Positions 56,316 to 64,000 of a DNA stretch of 64,000 nucleotides are shown here, piece after piece. The notes below the pieces were generated by a model. It was not told where the DNA came from. It searched no databases and saw only the letters and a list, made by a program, of their open reading frames with translations. The position numbers and the translations under genes were made by a program. Within the stretch, counting starts at the first letter, position 1. Each line of letters opens with the position of its first letter. This DNA comes from Enterococcus mundtii (GTDB lineage: Bacteria; Bacillota; Bacilli; Lactobacillales; Enterococcaceae), in assembly GCF_013394305.1 (NCBI RefSeq), contig NZ_AP019810.1, forward strand, positions 1,991,501-2,055,500, written 5' to 3'.

Positions 56316-56556
56316 TCTTAAAAAATCAAGAGCAAAAAATAGAGCCGTCTCAACTTTTGGCGAAGTAGACGTGCTCTAATGCTCTATCGATGCTATCTGC
56401 TTTGAACGGACTACATGGGGCATGTTAATGCATGCCTCTTTAACCACATTTTAAGAGATTTTTAGAAAGAATAGAAGAGATTTCTTTTTTTGCTTATTTC
56501 TAGTTAAATACAAATGTGGACTTATCGTTAGTGGATCAGTTGATTACTAGTAAAAT
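56316..56556. other. Intergenic remainder after tyrP
   Basis: No ORF. Contains an AGAGCCGTCT/AGACGTGCTCT hairpin (about 56342-56378) and a GGGGCATG/CATGCCTC dyad (about 56417-56434). Confidence 0.35.
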
Positions 56557-56607
56557 AAATAGCAAAGTATCTTTTGTCCGAAGACAAGATGCTTTGCTAT
56601 TTTTGTT
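56557..56607. terminator. Terminator of the mal operon (bidirectional)
   Basis: AAATAGCAAAGTATCTT pairs with AAGATGCTTTGCTATTT (one mismatch), flanked by T-rich sequence on both strands, 24 bases beyond the malR stop. Confidence 0.85.
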
Positions 56608-56630
56608 TGATTTGCCTAGGAATGGATGCC

Positions 56631-57647
56631 CTATTCTTCTTTCAATGGAACGACCGTTTCGCGTTTGATCAAACGATGGGGGATCACTAAACGTACACCA
56701 TTGCTAACTTCTTCATGGATCAGTTCTTGTAATTTTTGCATCGCGACTCGACCTAACTCAGAGATATCGATGTCGATACTTGTTAAGTAAGGATGCATCA
56801 ATGTAGAAAAAATCGAGTTATTGAAGCTGATCATCGAAAGGGTTTCCGGGATGATATAGCCATACATTTGGGCGAGTTGCATCGTGCGTAAAGCAAAAAT
56901 ATCATCGATAACAACTAGCGCTGTCGCTTCAGCTTTTTTTAAGATCGTGTCAAAATCCAAGTAATCTTCAGCCTGTTCCAAGGTCACACTTGGATGGGCG
57001 TTCAGTCCTGCTAACATCATCGCTTTTTGATAACCGAAATAGCGTTCAAAGTATAAACTTTCATGTGTTGTATTGGTCACGAAAAGAATATTTTTATGGC
57101 CATTATCGATCAAAAATTCGGTGGCTTGCTTTCCTAACAGTTGATTGTCGTTATCAATGTAGATGATTTCGTTCTCATGATGGTATGGTTGTCCGATCAG
57201 TGTGAACGGAATCTGTTGTTCATAAAGATAATCGATGACTGGATCGTCACTATCGGAGTAGACTAGGATAAAACCATCAACTTGTTTTTGTAAATGCATC
57301 CGCTGAACGTTCTCTAATAAGACGTCGAAACTTTTTGCGGTAGCAATAGCTGTTGTCACACCGTGATGTCGTGCTTCTTCGTTGATTGCTTCCATGATTT
57401 CTAAATAAAACGGGTTGCCAAGACGCTCTTTGGAATCGAGTGGTGGAAGAATGACACCTACAGCGCTTGATACACGTTTACCAAGATTTCTCGCTGTGAT
57501 ATTGGGGACATATCCTAGTTCATCCATGATTTTTCGTACTTTCTTTTTCGTTGTTTCGGAAATACTTGGATGGTCGTTGATCACGCGAGAAACAGTAGAT
57601 GTCGCTACGCCTGCTTTTTTTGCAACATCTTTCACTGTAATTGCCAT
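56631..57647 (-). CDS. malR: LacI-family maltose repressor
   Basis: The 338-aa repressor has the HTH 'TVKDVAKKAGVATSTVSRVI' (residues 4-23), hinge 'YVPNITARNLGKR' and a sugar-binding core ('FILVYSDSDDPVIDYL', 'ALVVIDDIFALRTMQL'). Clustering with maltose phosphorylase, beta-PGM, mutarotase and a maltose PTS identifies it as MalR. The operators are the near-identical CGCAACCGGTTGCG-type palindromes at 61709 and 61920. It is the last gene of the operon, so it likely regulates itself. Confidence 0.9.
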   Translation of the reverse strand: MAITVKDVAKKAGVATSTVSRVINDHPSISETTKKKVRKIMDELGYVPNITARNLGKRVSSAVGVILPPLDSKERLGNPFYLEIMEAINEEARHHGVTTAIATAKSFDVLLENVQRMHLQKQVDGFILVYSDSDDPVIDYLYEQQIPFTLIGQPYHHENEIIYIDNDNQLLGKQATEFLIDNGHKNILFVTNTTHESLYFERYFGYQKAMMLAGLNAHPSVTLEQAEDYLDFDTILKKAEATALVVIDDIFALRTMQLAQMYGYIIPETLSMISFNNSIFSTLMHPYLTSIDIDISELGRVAMQKLQELIHEEVSNGVRLVIPHRLIKRETVVPLKEE

Positions 57648-57711
57648 AAGTTAAATCACCTTTCTTTTTCATCGTCCATCGTCTTGTTGAAACCAAGTTA
57701 AATAAAACTGG

Positions 57712-58722
57712 TTAAGTGAATGTACTAAATTCATAAGTTGTTTGGCTGACACGTTCTTGTCCAGGGCGTAGCGTAATCGAGCCAAACTCCGGGAAATGAA
57801 CGATATCTGGTATTTCTTGTGGTTCGATCGCTAAGCCAAAATGAGAATGCATGTTTTGACCGTTGATCTGTAAATCTGCATCGAACCCAGTTGTAGAAAA
57901 TAATACCATACTTTTGTTCGTAGTTGCTATATTCATTTGGCGACCGGAAGCTTCTTCTGATAAAGTTAAGCTATTTTTGGTGAGTTTAGGCGTATTTAAT
58001 AAAAAAACGTCATCAAGACCTGAAGGATACTTGGATAAAATCTCTGTCAGTGTATTTGGTTCTTGAAAATTGATGGGTAAGTCCGCTTTGTCTAGTGTTT
58101 CCCCTGTAGGTAATTTGTCATGATCCAAAAGTAACAAGCTATCTAATTGAATCTGGAGTTGATGGGAATCAATATCACGTTTTCCATTTCCAGATAGATT
58201 GAAATAGGCATGGTTTGTCGGGTTGCAAATCGTTTCTACTACACTGTTAGCTTTAGTGATCATCACTAGTCTATTTCCTTCTAATTGATAGGTCACAGTC
58301 GCGGTGATTGGTCCAGGATAACCTGAAAATGTATCTTTTAAATAAAAGACGACACCCACTGCTTGAGGTGATTTGAATACTTCTACCTCCCAAAACTGAA
58401 AGGACCAGCCGTTTGTTCCGCCGTGGATATGATGGTTGCCATTATTTTTTTCTAGTTGGTGAGGGCCCCATTCACCATTTCTGATCCTACCTGCCACTGG
58501 ACCAACCGTTGCACCGAAAAAACTATAATCAGATAAAACATCTTGAAGATTGTCGTAAGAGAGTAAGATATTTTCCATTTGTCCAAATCTATCTGCTGTG
58601 AATATTTGATGCAAGCGAGCGCCATAATTGAGAAGAACGACTTCTAGCTCGTCGTTCTTCAATGTGATTTTTTTTAGATTTGTTTGTTTGATGGGGAGGA
58701 CAGAGATGCTTGGTTCAGACAT
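57712..58722 (-). CDS. Aldose 1-epimerase (mutarotase)
   Basis: The 336-aa GalM-family enzyme interconverts alpha- and beta-glucose. Landmarks: '[10 protein letters not shown]', 'VAGRIRNG', '[13 protein letters not shown]' (active-site His), '[10 protein letters not shown]' and catalytic Glu in '[12 protein letters not shown]'. Its start overlaps the beta-phosphoglucomutase stop by 8 bases. Maltose phosphorylase releases glucose and beta-glucose-1-phosphate; mutarotase speeds entry of the free glucose into glucokinase. Known as MalM in some enterococcal operons. Confidence 0.9.
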   Translation of the reverse strand: MSEPSISVLPIKQTNLKKITLKNDELEVVLLNYGARLHQIFTADRFGQMENILLSYDNLQDVLSDYSFFGATVGPVAGRIRNGEWGPHQLEKNNGNHHIHGGTNGWSFQFWEVEVFKSPQAVGVVFYLKDTFSGYPGPITATVTYQLEGNRLVMITKANSVVETICNPTNHAYFNLSGNGKRDIDSHQLQIQLDSLLLLDHDKLPTGETLDKADLPINFQEPNTLTEILSKYPSGLDDVFLLNTPKLTKNSLTLSEEASGRQMNIATTNKSMVLFSTTGFDADLQINGQNMHSHFGLAIEPQEIPDIVHFPEFGSITLRPGQERVSQTTYEFSTFT

Positions 58723-59380
58723 CTTTGCGCCAAACGTGTTGTAGATAGTCGAGTGTTAACGAAGACGTATCAGCGACGATCGGAATGTCCTCCCCAAGAT
58801 CTTCCTTGCGTCCAACTCCTACAGGATAAGCACCACTTGCGATGATCGCTTGGATGCCTGCTTTTGCATCTTCAATACCTAAACAATCAGTCGCCTCGAA
58901 TCCGATTTCTTTGGCTGCTAATAAAAAGATATCAGGGGCGGGTTTGCCACTTGCTACTTTGCTAGGATCAGCAATCGCATCAAAGTAATCTGTTAGTTGC
59001 ATTTTATCTAGTAATAATGGTCCGTTTTTACTAGCAGAAGCCAAGGCGATCTTGATGCCAGCTTTCTTTAATTCTGTTAATAAAGGAACAATACCCGGAA
59101 ATACGTCTGTTGGCGTGATTTCTTGGATCATTTCTAGATAATACTCATTTTTACGTTTAGCTAAAGCAGCGAATTCTTCGTTTGAAAAGTCATTTTCTTT
59201 CTTGCCATAAGCAAGAAGCAATGTTAATGAATCTTCTCGGCTGACTCCTTTTAATTGTTCGTTGAAATTTCGGTCGATTGAAATCCCGATTTCTTCACCA
59301 AGTTTTTTCCAGGCGCGATAATGGAATTCTGCTGTGTCGGTGATGACACCGTCTAAATCAAATAGGACACCTTTAAACAT
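58715..59380 (-). CDS. pgmB: Beta-phosphoglucomutase
   Basis: The 221-aa HAD-superfamily mutase converts beta-glucose-1-phosphate to glucose-6-phosphate. Nucleophile Asp8 and acid/base Asp10 are in '[20 protein letters not shown]', at the same numbers as L. lactis beta-PGM; 'LASASKNG' (Ser) and '[11 protein letters not shown]' (Mg ligands) follow. ATG 59380 gives the best spacing from AAAGGA. It overlaps maltose phosphorylase upstream by 8 bases, so both are translated together. Also called malB in enterococci. Confidence 0.93.
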   Translation of the reverse strand: MFKGVLFDLDGVITDTAEFHYRAWKKLGEEIGISIDRNFNEQLKGVSREDSLTLLLAYGKKENDFSNEEFAALAKRKNEYYLEMIQEITPTDVFPGIVPLLTELKKAGIKIALASASKNGPLLLDKMQLTDYFDAIADPSKVASGKPAPDIFLLAAKEIGFEATDCLGIEDAKAGIQAIIASGAYPVGVGRKEDLGEDIPIVADTSSLTLDYLQHVWRKDV

Positions 59381-61667
59381 GTGCATCGTCCTTTCTTAAT
59401 GGAATCGTCAATTGATCTGTTAGCTCTTGTGCTTGTCCATACACAGTCAATTCCAGTGCCTCACCATTCAGTAATGTAAAGGTGACTTGTTCATCAGAAA
59501 CAGCGATGAAAATCAAGCGACCGCGGTAATTGATATGGAAAGAATAGGCATTCCATGTGTTTGGTAAAAATGGTGCAAAAGATAATTCGCCATGGGCGGT
59601 TTTCATTTGTGCAAAACCTTGAACGATCGCTAGCCAACTACCTGTCATTGACGTGATGTGCAAACCATCTTCCGTATCATTGTTATAGTTATCCAAATCT
59701 AAGCGAGCAGTACGTTGGTACATTTCGACCGCTTTTTCTTCCAAGCCAAGTTCAGCAGCTAAAATCGCGTGGATACTTGGAGAAAGAGAAGATTCGTGAA
59801 CGGTCATCGGCTCATAGAAATCAAAGTTCCGCTGTTTTTCTTCTTTGGTAAATTCTTCATTGAAGAAATAGATGCCTTGTAACACATCCGCTTGTTTAAT
59901 GAAGCAAGAACGCAAGATCTTATCCCAAGACCATTTTTGGTTCAATGGCAATTCGCTAAGTGGTAAATCCGAAACTGGCATCAAATCTTTGTCTAGGAAT
60001 GTATCATGTTGGACAAAAATTCCTTGTTCCTCATCGATCGGGTAGTACATGTTTTCGACAATATCTGCCCATTTTGCTAATTCTTCTTCGCTGATTTCAA
60101 TTGTTGTTTCTTCTTTGAACGCTAAATAATTTTCACGAGTATAACGAAGGACCCAAGCAGCAATCGTGTTCGTGTACCAATTGTTATTGATATTGTTTTC
60201 GTATTCATTTGGACCAGTCACGCCGTGGATCATATACTTGTTTTGACGTTTGGAGTAATGGACACGATCCGCCCAGAAACGAGCAATCTCAGCCAATACT
60301 TCAAGTCCTTCATTTTTCAGATAAGAGGTATCGCCGGTATAATTTGTATAATTGTAGATCGCGTAAGCAATCGCACCGTTACGATGGATCTCTTCAAAGG
60401 TGATTTCCCACTCATTGTGGCACTCGACACCTGTAAAGGTCACCATTGGATAAAGCGCGCCTTTCAATCCTTGTTGTTGGGCATTGTGGATGGCTTGTGG
60501 TAACTGATTGTGACGGTATTTCAATAAATTTTTTGTGACTTCTGGGTCAGCTAATGCTAGATATAATGGCACGGCGTAAGCTTCTGTGTCCCAGTATGTC
60601 GCACCACCGTATTTTTCGCCAGTGAAGCCTTTTGGTCCAATGTTCAACCGTTCGTCTTCTCCGTAATAAGTAGAGAACAATTGGAAAAGATTGAAACGGA
60701 TGCCTTGTTGCGCTTCATCGTCGCCTTCGATCACTACGTCAGCCAATTCCCACCGTTTTGCCCAAGCAGTCGTTTGTTCTTTTTTGGCTTCATCATAATG
60801 AGTAGTTAACTGATCAAATTCATCCATAAGTGTTGCCACTTGTTGTGCTTCAGGGATATCACGACTTGTCAAAACCAAGACTTCTTTATCCACGACCACA
60901 GGATCATTTGGTGTTAGATCATACGAGAATACACCTTGTAACGCTAATGTTTGTTCTTCAAATATAGGTGTTGTTTCTTTGCCGTTGATAAAATGACGCA
61001 TGCCTGCAGTGACGGTGAATTGCTCAATGTCAAATGCATTAGGAATGGTCTTCGTTGTCAAATAACCGATCGAGTCTTTTGTGCCACGGTCGGTCTGATT
61101 CCAGAAATGCTCATCGTAGTTACTATCTTCATTTTGGACATTTCCATCCAGTTTCGAAACAAATTTTACAGTGGCAGAGCCGGCGATCAATTCAACCTTT
61201 ACACGAATATAAGCCGCTTCGCTTTTAACAATACTCAAGAAACGTTCAAATGAGAAACGGACTTTATTTGTAGCTGTCGTAATCGCAAACTGACGAGACA
61301 AGACCCCGTTTTTCATATCTAATTCCCAAGAGAAATCTTCTGGATCTAGTGAAGCTAAGTCAATCAATTGGTCGTTGATGTAAATATCCATTGCAATAAA
61401 GTTGACTGCATTGATGACTTTTCCAAAGTATTCAGGATAGCCGTTTTTCCACCAACCTACACGAGTTTTGTCAGGGTACCAGATACCGGCTAAATAAGTG
61501 CCTTGGTGATGATCGCCAGAGTACGTTTCTTCGAAGTTTCCACGCATTCCCATGTAGCCGTTCCCAATACTTGTCAATGACTCTTGTAAACGTAAGTTTT
61601 CTTTATCTAATGTTGTCGTGCTGATTTTCCAAGGGTCGATCTGGAATAAGCGTTTGATTTGTTTCAT
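59373..61667 (-). CDS. malP: Maltose phosphorylase (GH65)
   Basis: The 764-aa glycoside hydrolase family 65 enzyme splits maltose with phosphate into glucose and beta-glucose-1-phosphate. Domains in order: N-terminal beta-sandwich (to ~270), (alpha/alpha)6 barrel and C-terminal beta-sheet. General acid Glu488 is in '[13 protein letters not shown]', matching Glu487 of L. brevis maltose phosphorylase. Trehalose or kojibiose phosphorylase are relatives, but the maltose PTS context supports maltose. GGAGG precedes ATG 61667. First gene of malP-pgmB-mutarotase-malR; divergent from the PTS gene. Confidence 0.92.
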   Translation of the reverse strand: MKQIKRLFQIDPWKISTTTLDKENLRLQESLTSIGNGYMGMRGNFEETYSGDHHQGTYLAGIWYPDKTRVGWWKNGYPEYFGKVINAVNFIAMDIYINDQLIDLASLDPEDFSWELDMKNGVLSRQFAITTATNKVRFSFERFLSIVKSEAAYIRVKVELIAGSATVKFVSKLDGNVQNEDSNYDEHFWNQTDRGTKDSIGYLTTKTIPNAFDIEQFTVTAGMRHFINGKETTPIFEEQTLALQGVFSYDLTPNDPVVVDKEVLVLTSRDIPEAQQVATLMDEFDQLTTHYDEAKKEQTTAWAKRWELADVVIEGDDEAQQGIRFNLFQLFSTYYGEDERLNIGPKGFTGEKYGGATYWDTEAYAVPLYLALADPEVTKNLLKYRHNQLPQAIHNAQQQGLKGALYPMVTFTGVECHNEWEITFEEIHRNGAIAYAIYNYTNYTGDTSYLKNEGLEVLAEIARFWADRVHYSKRQNKYMIHGVTGPNEYENNINNNWYTNTIAAWVLRYTRENYLAFKEETTIEISEEELAKWADIVENMYYPIDEEQGIFVQHDTFLDKDLMPVSDLPLSELPLNQKWSWDKILRSCFIKQADVLQGIYFFNEEFTKEEKQRNFDFYEPMTVHESSLSPSIHAILAAELGLEEKAVEMYQRTARLDLDNYNNDTEDGLHITSMTGSWLAIVQGFAQMKTAHGELSFAPFLPNTWNAYSFHINYRGRLIFIAVSDEQVTFTLLNGEALELTVYGQAQELTDQLTIPLRKDDAHV

Positions 61668-61701
61668 GATTCTCCTCCTAAATGTTTCATTTCTTAGGTT
61701 T

Positions 61702-61731
61702 ATAATAAACGCAACCGGTTGCGTCAGTCAA
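61702..61731 (-). promoter_or_regulatory. malP promoter with MalR operator
   Basis: On the minus strand TTGACT, 18 bases, TATTAT. The spacer contains ACGCAACCGGTTGCGT (61709-61724), a perfect 16-bp palindrome typical of LacI-family operators. Confidence 0.82.
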
Positions 61732-61882
61732 TAGTAAACTGATAAATACTCAATCTTTTTTATTGGCGAACACTTCGCAAGGGGATAGAAAGCATCATTG
61801 CCCTAATATTTCTTTATAGTTCTTATTATATTAGCTGTATCATACTTTTGGATAAAAAAATAAATAAAATAAAAATAAAGCA

Positions 61883-61935
61883 TTTACAAAAAAAGGAATA
61901 ACCTCTATAATACGGATTAACGAAACCGATTGCGT
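61883..61935 (+). promoter_or_regulatory. PTS maltose gene promoter with MalR operator
   Basis: TTTACA, 17 bases, TATAAT (61906-61911), then ACGAAACCGATTGCGT (61920-61935), which matches 14 of 16 bases of the operator at 61709 and covers the start site. Confidence 0.82.
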
Positions 61936-61951
61936 AAAGGAGAGATAGAAA

Positions 61952-64000
61952 TTGAAGAAAATGTTTAGTTTTGATTTTTGGCAGAAATTTGGAAAGGCTT
62001 TAATGGTCGTTGTAGCAGTTATGCCAGCTGCTGGATTAATGATCAGTATCGGGAAATCGATCCCATTGATCAACCCGAACATGGCAGCACTTGTCACTAC
62101 GGGTGGCGTTCTTGAAAGTATTGGTTGGGCAATTATTGGGAACTTGCATTTATTATTTGCATTAGCGATAGGTGGTAGTTGGGCAAAAGAACGAGCAGGT
62201 GGTGCATTCGCTGCCGGAATCTCGTTTGTTTTGATCAATCGGATCACAGGAGCAATCTTCGGGGTCACAACAGAGATGTTAGCAAACGAAGACGCCTTCA
62301 CACATACGTTGTTCGGTACACGAATCATGGTGAAAGGATTCTTTACGAGTGTCTTAGAAGCTCCTGCATTGAACATGGGGGTATTCGTAGGGATCATCGC
62401 TGGGTTCGTCGGTGCGATGGCTTATAACAAATACTATAACTACCGTAAATTACCAGATGCACTTTCTTTCTTTAATGGGAAACGATTTGTTCCTTTTGTA
62501 GTGATTCTTTGGTCAACGATCGTAGCTCTTATTTTGGCAGCAGTTTGGCCAGCTATTCAAGCAGGAATCAACAACTTTGGTTTATGGATTGCACAATCGC
62601 AAGATAGCGCACCAATTTTAGCACCATTTTTATATGGAACATTAGAACGGTTATTACTACCTTTTGGTTTACACCACATGTTGACGATTCCAATCAACTA
62701 TACGCAATTAGGTGGAACATATGAGATTTTATCTGGCGCACAAGCCGGTACACAAGTATTTGGTCAAGATCCACTATGGTTAGCTTGGGCAACTGACTTA
62801 GTGAACCTGCGAGGTGCAGGAGACATGGCACAGTATGAATTCGTCTTGAACAATTGGACACCGGCACGTTTCAAAGTCGGTCAAATGATTGGTTCTTCTG
62901 GTATTTTGATGGGGATGGCGCTTGCGATGTATCGCAATGTCGATCCAGACAAAAAAGCAAAATACAAATCCATGTATTTCTCAGCTGCTTTAGCTGTCTT
63001 TTTAACAGGGGTAACAGAACCACTAGAATTTATGTTTATGTTTGCGGCAGTTCCACTGTATGCAATCTATGCAGTGATCCAAGGAGCAGCTTTTGCGATG
63101 GCGGATATCTTACCGTTGCGTGTCCACTCCTTCGGGAATATCGAATTATTGACGCGAACACCATTAGGGATCAAAGCAGGACTTGGCGGCGATTTGATCA
63201 ACTTCGTCATCTGTGTCATTCTCTTTGGCGTAGTCACTTATTTCTTAGCAAACTTCTTGATCAAGAAATTCAATTTTGCGACACCAGGACGTAACGGGAA
63301 CTATGATAGTGACAGTGAAGAAACAACCACTGGCACGACAACAGGAGCGGCGGATCAACAAATTATCCAAATCATCCATTTATTAGGTGGAAAAGAAAAT
63401 ATCAAAGACGTGGATGCTTGTATGACGCGTTTACGTGTAACAGTGGCAGATCGAGGTAGAGTTGGTTCAGAAGACGCGTGGAAACGTGCTGGCGCAATGG
63501 GCTTGATCGTCAAAGACAATGGTGTCCAAGCAGTTTATGGGCCAAAAGCAGATGTGTTAAAATCAGATATTGAAGATTTGTTGCAATCAGGCGCAGATAT
63601 TCCTGAACCACAAATCAAAGAAGTCGTGATGGAAAAAGAAACAGCGACAGCAGCATTAGGGATCGAAAAAGAATTGTACGCAGTAGCCAAAGGAGAAGTG
63701 ATTGCTTTAGCAGCGGTCAATGATCCAGTATTCTCACAAAAAATGATGGGTGACGGTTTTGCAGTCATTCCTGAAACAGATACGATCACTGCTCCAGTAA
63801 CGGGTAAAATCGTTAGCGTATTCCCAACGAAACACGCCATCGGGATGGAAACAGCTGAAGGCGCAGAAGTACTGATCCACATGGGAATCGATACTGTCCA
63901 AATGGCGCAACCCGCATTTGAAGTATCTGTGAAAGAAGGACAAGAAGTCACACCAGGCATGCCGATTGCACGCATGGATCTTGCAAAAGTCAAAGAACAA
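61952..64000 (+). CDS. malT: PTS maltose permease EIICBA (3' end outside window)
   Basis: 683 codons are visible, open to the window edge. IIC comes first ('ALMVVVAVMPAAGLMISIGK', 'LLLPFGLHHMLTIPINY', 'GVTEPLEFMFMF'), then IIB with phospho-Cys490 ('DACMTRLRVTV') and IIA with phospho-His643 ('VLIHMGIDTV'). This is the glucose-superfamily architecture of the enterococcal maltose PTS MalT. It may import maltose or maltose-6'-phosphate forms used by maltose phosphorylase after dephosphorylation. TTG 61952 is the start (AAAGGAGAG upstream; ATG 61961 is less well spaced). Divergent from malP and sharing its repressor. Confidence 0.9.
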   Translation, partial: MKKMFSFDFWQKFGKALMVVVAVMPAAGLMISIGKSIPLINPNMAALVTTGGVLESIGWAIIGNLHLLFALAIGGSWAKERAGGAFAAGISFVLINRITGAIFGVTTEMLANEDAFTHTLFGTRIMVKGFFTSVLEAPALNMGVFVGIIAGFVGAMAYNKYYNYRKLPDALSFFNGKRFVPFVVILWSTIVALILAAVWPAIQAGINNFGLWIAQSQDSAPILAPFLYGTLERLLLPFGLHHMLTIPINYTQLGGTYEILSGAQAGTQVFGQDPLWLAWATDLVNLRGAGDMAQYEFVLNNWTPARFKVGQMIGSSGILMGMALAMYRNVDPDKKAKYKSMYFSAALAVFLTGVTEPLEFMFMFAAVPLYAIYAVIQGAAFAMADILPLRVHSFGNIELLTRTPLGIKAGLGGDLINFVICVILFGVVTYFLANFLIKKFNFATPGRNGNYDSDSEETTTGTTTGAADQQIIQIIHLLGGKENIKDVDACMTRLRVTVADRGRVGSEDAWKRAGAMGLIVKDNGVQAVYGPKADVLKSDIEDLLQSGADIPEPQIKEVVMEKETATAALGIEKELYAVAKGEVIALAAVNDPVFSQKMMGDGFAVIPETDTITAPVTGKIVSVFPTKHAIGMETAEGAEVLIHMGIDTVQMAQPAFEVSVKEGQEVTPGMPIARMDLAKVKEQ

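Overview
The window reads as chromosome of a low-GC Gram-positive coccus, most likely Enterococcus. This rests on a WxL-domain surface protein, several Mga-type regulators, an HPr-controlled glycerol kinase next to a glycerol-3-phosphate oxidase, a maltose phosphorylase operon with a PTS maltose transporter, a tyrosine decarboxylase cluster, and the strong AGGAGG-type ribosome binding sites with frequent TTG starts. The TDC, rhamnose and maltose phosphorylase loci together suggest the faecium/mundtii/hirae side of the genus, but the species is an inference. I saw no rRNA, tRNA, CRISPR array or complete insertion sequence.

Layout. 1-5.5 kb: the end of a WxL surface protein, a frameshifted Mga-like regulator, an intact Mga-like regulator, a broken small gene and a secreted V8-type serine protease. 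5.6-7.1 kb: cold shock protein, DUF2187 protein and a serine recombinase. 7.3-9.8 kb: a GH13 alpha-1,6-glucosidase behind LacI/CcpA-type operators, then a decayed YefM/YoeB toxin-antitoxin pair. 9.9-13.3 kb: MarR regulator with an old-yellow-enzyme, DJ-1-like protein and aldo-keto reductase (probable electrophile or aldehyde detoxification). 13.4-19.2 kb: a MacAB/YknXYZ-like exporter with a lipoprotein, divergent from a sensor kinase and response regulator. 19.4-22.2 kb: FAD oxidoreductase overlapping an Mga-like regulator. 22.2-26.4 kb: glpK-glpO-glpF. 26.4-34.5 kb: L-rhamnose operon (transporter, rhaB, rhaA, rhaD, acetyltransferase, lactaldehyde reductase) with a divergent AraC activator. 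34.7-38.8 kb: YxeA-like protein, a MutS2-like ATPase behind a structured leader, a CDP-alcohol phosphatidyltransferase and an unknown 123-aa protein. 39.1-43.5 kb: LacI regulator and HAD phosphatase, then a CstR-controlled persulfide module (rhodanese and CoA-disulfide reductase/rhodanese). 43.7-49.4 kb: a coiled-coil surface protein, N-acetylglucosamine PTS permease, YbjQ protein and the dhaMKL dihydroxyacetone kinase. 49.5-50.5 kb: a 5'-truncated Ig-repeat surface protein. 50.6-56.1 kb: tyrosine T-box, tyrS, tyrDC, tyrP. 56.6 kb to the end: malR, mutarotase, beta-phosphoglucomutase and maltose phosphorylase, divergent from the PTS maltose transporter, which runs off the window.

How the genes work together. 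Most of the window is carbon catabolism. Glycerol is phosphorylated by GlpK and oxidised by GlpO (making H2O2) or, after oxidation to dihydroxyacetone, phosphorylated by DhaMKL. L-rhamnose goes through RhaA-RhaB-RhaD to DHAP and lactaldehyde, which FucO reduces. Maltose is imported by the PTS and cleaved by maltose phosphorylase, and beta-phosphoglucomutase and mutarotase return the products to glycolysis. The tyrS-tyrDC-tyrP group is an acid-resistance and energy module that exchanges tyrosine for tyramine.

The least expected content is a family of at least eight intergenic hairpin elements at about 8.95, 29.2, 29.4, 34.5, 39.0, 41.0, 49.4 and 56.2 kb. They share flanking sequence, while their long central stems differ in sequence yet stay complementary. 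Several sit where a bidirectional terminator would be, and two lie in tandem inside the rhamnose operon. Also notable are a probable attenuator or small RNA in front of the MutS2-like gene, a LacI-family gene with no ATG/GTG/TTG at its expected start, and several recently broken genes.
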